The position numbers were made by a program, and so were the translations under genes. 16,021 nt of DNA from an uncultured Oscillospiraceae bacterium (GTDB lineage Bacteria > Bacillota > Clostridia > Oscillospirales > Oscillospiraceae), in assembly GCA_944385065.1 (NCBI GenBank), contig CALWVX010000021.1, forward strand, positions 1-16,021, written 5' to 3'. How positions within the stretch are numbered: position 1 is the first letter of the stretch; each line of letters begins with the position of its first letter. This document shows positions 7,200 through 13,040 of the stretch, one piece after another. The notes under the pieces were generated by a model that had not been told where the DNA came from, made no database searches, and saw only the letters and a list, made by a program, of their open reading frames with translations.

Positions 7200-7208
7200 A
7201 TTATACCA
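7200..7208 (-). promoter_or_regulatory. hpf promoter (extended -10)
   Basis: On the minus strand TGG-TATAAT, a perfect extended -10 element. The -35 position (about 7223-7228, CTAGCT) is poor, which the TGn extension may compensate for. Start near 7193. A sigma-H-type element, as used by the Bacillus homologue, was not evident. Confidence 0.6.
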
Positions 7209-7224
7209 CAGACGGCGAAAAAAG

Positions 7225-7320
7225 CTAGATGATTTTGTTAATATTTTCTAAATAAACCTGGGAGATGTGGAGAGCGGATGCCGCGCCGGCGAATTCTGTC
7301 TCCAATAGATAAAGCGGGGA
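7225..7320 (-). pseudogene. Possible remnant of a LysR-type helix-turn-helix
   Basis: In the gap between the amidohydrolase stop and the hpf promoter, one minus-strand frame reads 'EFAGAASALHISQVYL' and then a few more residues to a TAG at 7225. This resembles the LysR N-terminal HTH pattern (F-x-x-A-A-x-x-L-H-I-S-Q-x-x-L). There is no convincing start: a TTG at 7305 has GGGAGGGAG only about 16 nt upstream, and nothing resembling the LysR effector domain follows. It could be a decayed gene fragment or chance similarity. Confidence 0.3.
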
Positions 7321-7337
7321 CTCCCTCCCGGAAGATG

Positions 7338-8495
7338 CTATTTCACCCGTTTTCCATTGATGAACACGGCCCACACCCGGCTGAGCAGATTGATGGGGTG
7401 GCCGCTCATGATCAGCAGGTCCGCGTCCTTTCCGGGGGTCAGGGAGCCCACCCGGTCGTCGATGCCGGCGATCTGGGCGGGGCGGATGGTGATGGCGGCC
7501 AGGGCGGCCTCCGGGGTCATGCCGCCCTTCACCGCCAGAGCGGCGCACAGGGGCAGATACTGGATAGGCACCTCCGGGTGGTCGGTGCAGATGGCGGTTT
7601 GGACTCCCTGGAGGGTGAGAAGGTTGGGCGTCTCGATGGTCATGTTGGCCAGCTCGGGCTTGGACCGATCCCCCAGAATGGGGCCTGTAACCACGGGCAC
7701 CCCCTCCTGCTCCAGCAGGTCGGGGATCAGATGGGCCTCGGTGCCGTGGATGATGACGCACTTCAGACCGAATTCCTTGGCGATGCGCACCCCCGTGGCG
7801 ATGTCGTCGGCCCGGTGGGCATGGATGTGGACGGGCAGCTCTCCCCGGACCACCGGCAGCAGGGCCTCCAGCCTGGCGTCGTAGTCGGGCTTGTCCGCCT
7901 CCTCATCCTCCCGGGCCTTGTCCAGCTTTTCCCCGTACTCCAGGGCCTTGCGCAGATTTTCCCGGATCAGGGCGGCGGTGGCCATGCGGGTGACAGGGGT
8001 TTCGTGGCGCTCGTTGTACACGCTTTTCGGGTTTTCCCCCAGGGCCATCTTCATGGCCGCCGGAGCCCGCAGCACCATTTCGTCCACCCATCGGCCGGCT
8101 GTCTTCAGGGCGGCCAGCTGGCCGGCGATGGGATTGGCCGAGCCGGGACCCGTGATGACGGTGGTCACCCCCGCCGCCCGGGCCTCTTCAAAGCAGCGGT
8201 CCAGAGGGTTGACCGCGTCCACGGCCCGCAGGTGGGGGGTGCAGGGGTCGGTGGACTCGTTGCCGTCGTCCCCTTCAAAACCCAGGGCGTCGCCAAACAT
8301 GCCGAGATGGCAGTGGGCGTCGATCAGGCCGGGCAGGATATGGCCCTGGGCCGCGTCCAGGGTCTCCCCCTCCCAGTGATCGGGACACTCCTCCATGGGG
8401 CCCACCCGGGCGATTTTGTCCCCGGAGACGGCCACATAGCCGTTGGGGATGGTCAGGCCGTCCATGGTGTGGACGGTGCCGTTGATGATGAGCAT
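7338..8495 (-). CDS. Amidohydrolase family protein (imidazolonepropionase-like)
   Basis: Cytoplasmic metal-dependent amidohydrolase of 385 residues; substrate unknown. The N-terminal beta-sandwich part (1-55, 'MLIINGTVHTMDG...IPNGYVAVSGDKIARVG') leads into the TIM barrel with H61-x-H63 ('GLIDAHCHLG'). Further metal-site residues are visible: H225/H227 in 'VHIHAHR', H250 in 'IIHGTEAH', and D305 in 'ICTDHPE'. The C-terminus returns to the sandwich domain ('GSLTPGKDADLLIMSGHPINL...VWAVFINGKRV'). This layout fits the imidazolonepropionase-like/prolidase-like group rather than urease or dihydroorotase, but no histidine-degradation genes are nearby. ATG at 8495 follows GAGAGGAGA. An 8-bp hairpin (8514-8534) sits just upstream of the ribosome site. 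I see no convincing promoter on this strand and no clear terminator after the stop. Confidence 0.88.
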   Translation of the reverse strand: MLIINGTVHTMDGLTIPNGYVAVSGDKIARVGPMEECPDHWEGETLDAAQGHILPGLIDAHCHLGMFGDALGFEGDDGNESTDPCTPHLRAVDAVNPLDRCFEEARAAGVTTVITGPGSANPIAGQLAALKTAGRWVDEMVLRAPAAMKMALGENPKSVYNERHETPVTRMATAALIRENLRKALEYGEKLDKAREDEEADKPDYDARLEALLPVVRGELPVHIHAHRADDIATGVRIAKEFGLKCVIIHGTEAHLIPDLLEQEGVPVVTGPILGDRSKPELANMTIETPNLLTLQGVQTAICTDHPEVPIQYLPLCAALAVKGGMTPEAALAAITIRPAQIAGIDDRVGSLTPGKDADLLIMSGHPINLLSRVWAVFINGKRVK

Positions 8496-8513
8496 GATGT
8501 TCTCCTCTCCAGG

Positions 8514-8534
8514 CGGGAAGCGACAGGCTTCCCG
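8514..8534 (-). promoter_or_regulatory. Hairpin in the amidohydrolase leader
   Basis: Perfect CGGGAAGC/GCTTCCCG inverted repeat with a 5-nt loop, 18 nt before the amidohydrolase ATG and immediately ahead of its ribosome site. It also lies directly against the -35 element of the plus-strand promoter at 8535. It could be an operator or an RNA structure; nothing in the sequence decides. Confidence 0.35.
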
Positions 8535-8563
8535 TTGACGGTACGCTGGTGCGGTGGTATGAT
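8535..8563 (+). promoter_or_regulatory. Strong plus-strand promoter of the candidate small RNA
   Basis: TTGACG (8535-8540), exactly 17 bp, TATGAT (8558-8563), with TGG directly before the -10 (extended -10). Only two bases differ from the two consensus hexamers. No plus-strand gene follows; both flanking genes are on the minus strand. Confidence 0.6.
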
Positions 8564-8569
8564 GAGCAT

Positions 8570-8635
8570 TGGCTCCACCAATATGCCGGAGAGCGGTTTC
8601 CCTCTCCTGGACGCCCCTTCGGGGCGTCTTTTTTT
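8570..8635 (+). ncRNA. Candidate small RNA of about 66 nt
   Basis: Inferred transcript from the promoter at 8535-8563 to the terminator at 8610-8635. Apart from the terminator hairpin it can form GGAGAG/CTCTCC (8588-8607) and a short TTGG/CCAA hairpin at its 5' end (8570-8581). It contains no plausible ribosome site followed by a short gene. It runs antisense to the amidohydrolase upstream region, and its CCUCUCC stretch is complementary to GGAGAGG in that gene's ribosome site, so a target role is conceivable but unproven. No known RNA family is recognised. Confidence 0.4.
8610..8635 (+). terminator. Intrinsic terminator (plus strand)
   Basis: GACGCCCC (8610-8617), loop TTC, GGGGCGTC (8621-8628), then seven T. 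A textbook terminator whose T run shows plus orientation, although both neighbouring genes lie on the minus strand. It ends the candidate small RNA. Confidence 0.8.
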
Positions 8636-8641
8636 GCAGAA

Positions 8642-8671
8642 ATCGGGCCGCCGCGGATGCGGCGGCCCGAT
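8642..8671 (-). terminator. Probable terminator of the S1-domain gene
   Basis: Perfect 13-bp stem ATCGGGCCGCCGC with complement, loop of 4 nt, 8 nt after the stop of the S1-domain gene. On the minus strand it is followed by only TTCTGC after the final T of the stem, so the U tract is weak. Confidence 0.55.
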
Positions 8672-8678
8672 GGATCTC

Positions 8679-9140
8679 TTATCTGCGGCCGCCGCCTCTG
8701 CGGTTGCCGCCCTTCTTCTCAATGTACCGCAGCTCGGACAGCTTGCTGTCCGACTGCTGCATGAACTGCTTGAGACGATCCTCAAAATCGGTGGGCTCTT
8801 TGGGAGCCTGACGGACAAAGCCGGCGGAGCGGGGCGCGGAGCCCGACTGGGGACGGCCGCCGCCGTGGCGCATCCCGCCGCCCTGGCGGGGAGGACGCTG
8901 CGGGGGCGGTTCCACCTGCTTGATGGACAGATTGATCCGGTTGGCCTGATCGATCCCGATAATCTTGACCTTGACCTCCTGCCCCTCGTGCAGGTGATCC
9001 GATACCTCGTTGACATAGGAATAGGCGATTTCCGAGATATGGACCAGTCCGCTTCTTCCCTCCGGCAGGGCCACGAAAGCCCCGAATTTTGTAATTCCCG
9101 TAACCTTCCCGTCTACGACGGTCCCAACTCCAAGCTCCAT
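8679..9140 (-). CDS. yabR: S1 RNA-binding domain protein (YabR-like)
   Basis: Small RNA-binding protein, 153 residues. The S1/OB fold covers about 3-74 ('GTVVDGKVTGITKFGAFVAL', 'GLVHISEIAYSYVNEV', 'GQEVKVKIIGID...RINLSIK'). A basic, Gly/Arg/Pro-rich linker follows, and the protein ends 'GGNRRGGGRR', an RGG-like tail. It is the last gene of the yabP-yabQ-divIC-S1 run, the same order as Bacillus yabP-yabQ-divIC-yabR, which supports the name; its precise role is not established. ATG at 9140 gives the conserved S1 N-terminus. However, the only strong SD (AAGGAGG, 9156-9162) is 15 nt away, longer than normal. A longer frame from ATG 9191 adds a non-conserved 17 residues and has a poor SD, so I did not choose it. 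Confidence 0.85.
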   Translation of the reverse strand: MELGVGTVVDGKVTGITKFGAFVALPEGRSGLVHISEIAYSYVNEVSDHLHEGQEVKVKIIGIDQANRINLSIKQVEPPPQRPPRQGGGMRHGGGRPQSGSAPRSAGFVRQAPKEPTDFEDRLKQFMQQSDSKLSELRYIEKKGGNRRGGGRR

Positions 9141-9216
9141 AAGCGACCGAAATATCCTCCTTGTAAATTTCCCCTGACAGGCGGCACACATCCGCCCGGT
9201 CTGAGCGTGAGTCAGG

Positions 9217-9492
9217 TCAGTTGGCCACGTCCACGTACAGCTCCTCCCCCTGCTTGACCAGGCCCCGGTCCCGGGCCACCTGTTCCAGCATCTCAGGGTC
9301 GTCGCTGTGCTCGATGGCGTCGGCCAGCGCCTGGTTTTCCAGCTGCTGATCGGCCACCTGCTGGGCCAGAGCGTCTCGCACCTCTTCCACGCCCTGAATC
9401 CGTCCCCGCAGGTCCAGCAGAGAGGTGGCCATATAGATCAGCAGGGCCAGCACCACCAGCTTGGTCAGGAATCCCGCGCGCTTGAACCGCAT
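9217..9492 (-). CDS. divIC: Septum formation initiator, DivIC/FtsL-like
   Basis: Bitopic cell-division protein of 91 residues that in the family pairs with FtsL and DivIB at the septum. A short basic cytoplasmic N-terminus (MRFKRAGFLTK) is followed by one membrane segment (about 10-27) and a coiled coil (about 30-62, 'GRIQGVEEVRDALAQQVADQQLENQALADAIE'). The extracytoplasmic end has the family's 'PEMLEQVARDRGLVKQGEELYVDV' motif. Length is usual. ATG at 9492 is preceded by a purine-rich GGGAGAGAGAG. Its first 200 nt overlap, in another frame, the 3' part of the open frame of yabQ. Gene order with yabP, yabQ and the S1 gene matches Bacillus. Confidence 0.9.
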   Translation of the reverse strand: MRFKRAGFLTKLVVLALLIYMATSLLDLRGRIQGVEEVRDALAQQVADQQLENQALADAIEHSDDPEMLEQVARDRGLVKQGEELYVDVAN

Positions 9493-9985
9493 TGCCGCTC
9501 TCTCTCCCTTCCCGGCGGGAGCGGCGGAGAGCCGCCGCGTCCAACTGCCTTATATTACGCCTTATTCTATACCATTTCGTCCCGGAAAGGAAGATATTTT
9601 TTGCAAGTTTTTTGATTTTTTTCAGAAGAGACAGGGCCCAGACCACCGGGAACGTCAAAATTTTCCAAATCGACGAGGCCAGTCCGGCCGCCAGGTCTCC
9701 CAGCCGCCGCACCCAGGGGCTGACCGTCCAAAAGTACAGGGCTCCTCCGGCCAGGCAGAACAGGGCCCCATACAGCCGCACCCGCCCGCCCCAGGCCGAC
9801 TGGGACCATGCAAACAGGGCGCCGGTGGCGCCCAGCCAGAACAGCAGATCCAGCGCGCCCCCCAGCAGGGGGAGGCGGAGGCGGACCCGGAAGATCCGCA
9901 GCAGATCATAGGACACCCCCATGGCTCCGCCCAGCAGCAGCGCCTGACACAGGGTCTGGGCCTGCCGGATCACCTCCGCACTCAT
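9293..9985 (-). CDS. yabQ: Spore cortex biosynthesis protein YabQ (with odd 3' extension)
   Basis: Sporulation membrane protein needed for spore cortex formation in Bacillus. Residues 1-130 fit YabQ: 'QAQTLCQALLLGGAMGVSYDLLRIFRVRLRLP' at the start, then hydrophobic segments at about 10-25, 38-60, 70-87 and 108-120, then a basic 'KKIKKLAKNIF' stretch. After about residue 165 the frame continues as an Arg/Gly/Ala-rich, low-complexity tail that lies over the divIC gene in another frame, giving a 200-nt overlap. The tail looks like the shadow translation of divIC, so either YabQ really carries it or a frameshift (biological or sequencing) has removed the normal stop. The ATG overlaps the yabP stop as ATGA, so the two are translationally coupled; GGGGGG precedes the start. 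Confidence 0.8.
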   Translation of the reverse strand: MSAEVIRQAQTLCQALLLGGAMGVSYDLLRIFRVRLRLPLLGGALDLLFWLGATGALFAWSQSAWGGRVRLYGALFCLAGGALYFWTVSPWVRRLGDLAAGLASSIWKILTFPVVWALSLLKKIKKLAKNIFLSGTKWYRIRRNIRQLDAAALRRSRREGRESGNAVQARGIPDQAGGAGPADLYGHLSAGPAGTDSGRGRGARRSGPAGGRSAAGKPGAGRRHRAQRRP

Positions 9986-10275
9986 CCGCCCCCCAGCAGC
10001 CGGGCCAGCAGCCCGCCCCGGCGGCCTCCCTCCGCCTCATAGATCAGCGCGTTGACCCGCCCTTCCACCTTCAGGTCGCCGCCGTCCAGAGACAGCTTTT
10101 CAATGTGCAGGCCCTCCCCCTGAATTTCCAGGCCGCCTTGGGCGGTTGTCAGGAGAATCGTGTTCTCGTCAAAGCTCTCCACCTCCTCCACCCCGGAGAT
10201 CACCAGCTGCTCCCGTCCCTCCAGCAGCACCCGGTGATCCAGCTCCGGGCGGTCCCGATCCAGTTCATATGCCAT
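9982..10275 (-). CDS. yabP: Sporulation protein YabP (YabP/YqfC family)
   Basis: Small sporulation protein, 97 residues from ATG 10275. The family pattern is clear: 'HRVLLEGREQLVISGVEEVESFDENTILLTTAQGGLEIQGEGLHIEKLSLDGGDLKVEGRVNALIYE', a beta-rich domain covering about 13-80. In Bacillus it is a mother-cell (sigma-E) protein needed for cortex assembly. The start is chosen at 10275 because a GGGGGGCGCC stretch precedes it and the longer in-frame start at 10302 has no ribosome site and lies at the candidate promoter. It is first in the run yabP-yabQ-divIC-S1 and overlaps yabQ by ATGA. The basic Gly/Arg/Leu tail at the C-terminus is unremarkable. Confidence 0.88.
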   Translation of the reverse strand: MAYELDRDRPELDHRVLLEGREQLVISGVEEVESFDENTILLTTAQGGLEIQGEGLHIEKLSLDGGDLKVEGRVNALIYEAEGGRRGGLLARLLGGG

Positions 10276-10300
10276 ATGGCGCCCCCCTTTCTTCTGCTCC

Positions 10301-10331
10301 ATCTTATGGGCCGGCCCGTCCCGGTTATGCC
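10301..10331 (-). promoter_or_regulatory. Candidate sigma-E promoter for yabP-yabQ
   Basis: Minus strand GGCATAAC (10324-10331), 15-bp spacer, CATAAGAT (10301-10308). This matches about 6 of 8 positions in each half of the Bacillus sigma-E consensus (GKMATATT / CATACAMT) with proper spacing, and the Bacillus yabP operon is sigma-E dependent. Moderate match only. Confidence 0.45.
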
Positions 10332-10358
10332 CATTTTCCAGTCACAGGGAAAACAGGG

Positions 10359-10387
10359 TGGAAATTTCCGGGGAAATGCGGTACAAT
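10359..10387 (+). promoter_or_regulatory. Promoter of the beta-CASP nuclease gene
   Basis: TACAAT (10382-10387) with a weak -35 TGGAAA (10359-10364) at 17 bp. Start near 10394, about 26 nt before the ATG. Divergent from the yabP promoter. Confidence 0.5.
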
Positions 10388-10419
10388 ATAGGCAAAATAA
10401 ACGACAGGAGGTCGAGACC

Positions 10420-12015
10420 ATGAAACTGTCCTTTTTCGGCGCGGCCCACGCGGTCACCGGCAGCTGCCACTGCCTGGAGGTGGGGGGGAAGAAGATCCTC
10501 GTCGACTGCGGGCTTCAGCAGGGCCGGGACGAGCACGATGACAACGCCCTGGATTTTCCGCCGAGCTATATTGACTGTGTGGTGGTGACCCACGCCCATA
10601 TCGACCACTCGGGCCGGCTTCCCCTGCTGGTGAAGGAGGGGTTCTCCGGCCCCATCTACGCCACCCGGCTCACGGCCCAGCTCCTGTCCATCATGCTCCG
10701 GGACTCGGCCCACATTCAGGAGAGCGACGCCCAGTGGCAGAATCAGAAGGGCAAGCGGGCGGGCCGCCCCGAGGTGGAGCCTCTGTACACCCTGGCCGAC
10801 GCGGAAGCGGCGCTGCAGCAGATCCGGGCCCTGGAATACGACCGGATTTTTGAGCTGTGTCCCGGGGTGCGGGCCCGGTTCCAGGACGCGGGCCATCTGC
10901 TGGGCTCCTCTCTGGTGGAGATCTGGGCCGAGGAGGGAGGAGAGACGCGGAAGCTGGTCTTTTCCGGCGATCTGGGCAACGTGGACCAGCCCATTATCCG
11001 CAACCCGACCTTCCTGACCGAGGCCGACTATGTGGTGATGGAGTCCACCTACGGAGACCGGAACCACGAGCCCCCCGAGAGCTATACCGAGGCGCTGGCC
11101 CAGCTGATCGACCAGGTGTTTGCCCAGGGGGGGAACATTGTCATCCCCTCCTTTGCCGTGGGCCGCACCCAGGAGCTGCTCTATTTCCTCCGGGAAATCA
11201 AGGACAAGGGGATGGTTAAGAGCTATCCCGATTTCCTGGTCTGTGTGGACAGCCCCCTGGCCGCCGAAGCCACCCGGATCTACGCCGGCGACCTCCACGG
11301 CTATCTGGACGAGGAGGCCATCGCCGTTCTCCAGGGGGGCGACGATCTGTTTACCTTCCCAGGCCTGACCCTCACCCAGACCACGGAGGAGTCCAAGGCC
11401 CTGAATATGGACAAGACGCCCAAGATCATTATTTCCGCCTCCGGCATGTGCGACGCCGGACGCATCCGCCACCATCTGAAGCATAACCTGTGGAGACCCG
11501 AGTGCGCGGTGGTCTTTGTGGGCTATCAGGCGGAGGGCTCTCTGGGCCGGCGGCTGCTGGACGGAGCCAAGACAGTGAAGCTGTTCGGCGAAGAGATTGC
11601 GGTCCAGGCCAGAATTGTCAATTTCAAGGGGCTCAGCTCCCACGCCGACCGGGATCACCTGCTGGACTGGGCGGACCATTTCCTGCCCCGGCCCAAACAG
11701 ATCTTTGTGGTCCACGGGGACGCTCCGGTCACCGAGCTGTTTGCCGACGAGCTGGTCCGCCGGGGATTTTCCGCCCACGCCCCCCTGTATCAGGAGGTCT
11801 ATGACCTGATGGAGGATCGTATGCTGGCCAAGGGAGTCGTGCTGGAGAGCAAGCGCACCTCCGGCGGAGCCTCCGCCCCCTCGCCCGCCTATCAGCGGCT
11901 CCAGGAGGTGTCCAGAGAGCTGGAAGCCCTGGTGGGGCGCAGCCGGGGCCGATCCAACAAGGACCTGGCCAGGCTGGCCGATCAGCTGCGGCAGGTCATG
12001 GAGAAGTGGGAATGA
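10420..12015 (+). CDS. Beta-CASP metallo-beta-lactamase fold ribonuclease
   Basis: A 531-residue zinc hydrolase of the RNA-processing beta-CASP class (CPSF/Ysh1-like 'MBL fold exonuclease'). Metallo-beta-lactamase motifs: H58-x-H60-x-D62-H63 ('VVTHAHIDHSG'), H159 ('DAGHLLGSS') and D184 ('FSGDLG'). The beta-CASP part follows, with 'VIPSFAVGRTQELLYFL', 'DSPLAAEATRIY', 'IIISASGMCDAGRIRHHLKHNL', then 'GLSSHAD' with H408 and 'VVHGD' with H432. About 460-531 is a helical C-terminal extension. It lacks the layout of RNase J and resembles the bacterial YpmX/CPSF-like group, whose cellular role is poorly defined. ATG follows AGGAGG by 8 nt. The DUF975 gene follows after 52 nt with no terminator, so they may be co-transcribed. 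Confidence 0.9.
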   Translation: MKLSFFGAAHAVTGSCHCLEVGGKKILVDCGLQQGRDEHDDNALDFPPSYIDCVVVTHAHIDHSGRLPLLVKEGFSGPIYATRLTAQLLSIMLRDSAHIQESDAQWQNQKGKRAGRPEVEPLYTLADAEAALQQIRALEYDRIFELCPGVRARFQDAGHLLGSSLVEIWAEEGGETRKLVFSGDLGNVDQPIIRNPTFLTEADYVVMESTYGDRNHEPPESYTEALAQLIDQVFAQGGNIVIPSFAVGRTQELLYFLREIKDKGMVKSYPDFLVCVDSPLAAEATRIYAGDLHGYLDEEAIAVLQGGDDLFTFPGLTLTQTTEESKALNMDKTPKIIISASGMCDAGRIRHHLKHNLWRPECAVVFVGYQAEGSLGRRLLDGAKTVKLFGEEIAVQARIVNFKGLSSHADRDHLLDWADHFLPRPKQIFVVHGDAPVTELFADELVRRGFSAHAPLYQEVYDLMEDRMLAKGVVLESKRTSGGASAPSPAYQRLQEVSRELEALVGRSRGRSNKDLARLADQLRQVMEKWE

Positions 12016-12067
12016 GCGTCTTTGCCCCCGTTCTGATCTGCCCTCGGCAAAGAAAAGGAGCAACAAT

Positions 12068-12943
12068 ATGAGATTTGACCGCAGAGAACTGAAAGCCCGG
12101 GCCCGCCGGGCCATGGGGGAGACCAATCCCCGCTTTTGGGTGGTCACCCTGGTCTATATCCTGCTGACCACCGGCGTACAGGTGCTGCTCTCCCTGGCCG
12201 CCTCCGCGCTGACCGGTCCGGTGGGGCTGGGCTCCTCCCTGATTTTCTTCAATATCCTGTTTCTGCTGTATTCCGTGGTGATTCAGTTCGGCTTTCAGCT
12301 GTGGTCCCTGTGGACCTGGAGGAGGATGAATCCGGGGCTGGGGGCCCTGACCCAGGGATTTTCCATCCCGGGCCGGGTCATTCTGATGGAGGTTTTCATC
12401 TTCCTGCGGGTGCTGGGCTGGTCCATGGTGCTGATCCTGGTCATGACGCTGTTCTTAATGCCTGTTGCCGCGGCCCTTTCTCCCGTGGTCTATTTGCTTT
12501 ACACGGGCGTTATCTACGCGGTCATGATTGTGATCATGCTGCGGTATACCCTGGCCCCCTACCTCCTGGCCGACCGCCCCGACGACGGGGCTTCGGCGGC
12601 CATCCGCCGCAGCGTGGAGCTGATGCGGGGATGGAAGTGGGAGCTGTTCAAGCTGCTGCTGTCCTTCCTGGGCTGGCAGCTGATCAACTGGGTGCTGTCC
12701 ACGGCGGTATTTATTTTCCTGTGCGCCCAGGCCGGGCTGTTCCAGATGTCCGTCGGCATGGACACGCTGCTGATCTACCAGTCGGTAAGCAACGGCCTGC
12801 CCAATCTGATTCTGTCCGCGCTGGTGACCCTGCCCCTGTCCCTGTGGCTCACCCCCTATCTGTCGGTGTCCCAGGCGGGATTTTACGACATGGTCCGCCA
12901 GTCCGCCTCCAGGCCCGACGCCTCGGAGATGCCCCCGCTGTAA
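12068..12943 (+). CDS. DUF975 family integral membrane protein
   Basis: A 291-residue polytopic membrane protein of unknown function. A basic, amphipathic N-terminus ('DRRELKARARRAMG') is typical of the family. Membrane segments are at about 23-46, 56-80, 104-130, 135-158, 195-222 and 243-275. The conserved DUF975 feature 'AAIRRSVELMRGWKWELFKLLLSFLGWQLI' appears at about 177-207. ATG follows AAGGAGC by 7 nt. A TCTTTGCC/GGCAAAGA inverted repeat (12019-12053, 19-nt loop) lies between this gene and the nuclease, without a T run. No terminator follows; the lexA LexA box begins 17 nt after the stop, so read-through into lexA is possible. Confidence 0.85.
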   Translation: MRFDRRELKARARRAMGETNPRFWVVTLVYILLTTGVQVLLSLAASALTGPVGLGSSLIFFNILFLLYSVVIQFGFQLWSLWTWRRMNPGLGALTQGFSIPGRVILMEVFIFLRVLGWSMVLILVMTLFLMPVAAALSPVVYLLYTGVIYAVMIVIMLRYTLAPYLLADRPDDGASAAIRRSVELMRGWKWELFKLLLSFLGWQLINWVLSTAVFIFLCAQAGLFQMSVGMDTLLIYQSVSNGLPNLILSALVTLPLSLWLTPYLSVSQAGFYDMVRQSASRPDASEMPPL

Positions 12944-12959
12944 AATCGGAGGAGCATCT

Positions 12960-12973
12960 GGAACGTTTGTTTG
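12960..12973 (+). promoter_or_regulatory. LexA box (SOS operator)
   Basis: GGAAC-GTTT-GTTTG matches the Gram-positive LexA consensus CGAACRNRYGTTYG at 12 of 14 positions (mismatches at the first base and at the eighth). Its right half overlaps the -35 of the lexA promoter, the expected place for autorepression. Confidence 0.8.
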
Positions 12974-12999
12974 ACAAGCCCCCTTCCATGTGGTATAAT
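12971..12999 (+). promoter_or_regulatory. lexA promoter
   Basis: Perfect TTGACA (12971-12976), 17-bp spacer, perfect TATAAT (12994-12999), and TGG just ahead of the -10. This is the strongest promoter in the window. Start near 13006, about 35 nt before the ATG. Confidence 0.9.
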
Positions 13000-13040
13000 C
13001 AGAGCAACATCCGTCCGGTTGCGGAAAGGAGCTGTCCCCC

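Noticed and set aside
7105..7224. A known riboswitch or T-box in the hpf leader
   Set aside because: Too short and lacking any conserved riboswitch core that I recognise.
7278..9257. A 659-codon open frame on the plus strand across the amidohydrolase and S1 genes
   Set aside because: It is antisense to two well-supported genes, has low-complexity Gly/His/Arg-rich composition typical of GC-rich shadows, and runs through the terminators at 8610 and 8642.
12019..12053. Inverted repeat TCTTTGCC/GGCAAAGA as a terminator between the nuclease and DUF975 genes
   Set aside because: The loop is 19 nt and the stem AT-containing, with no T run after it (AAAGGAG follows, the next gene's ribosome site).
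10342..12147. A 601-codon open frame on the minus strand opposite the beta-CASP nuclease
   Set aside because: Antisense shadow of a clearly conserved gene with intact motifs; no homology-like features or ribosome site.
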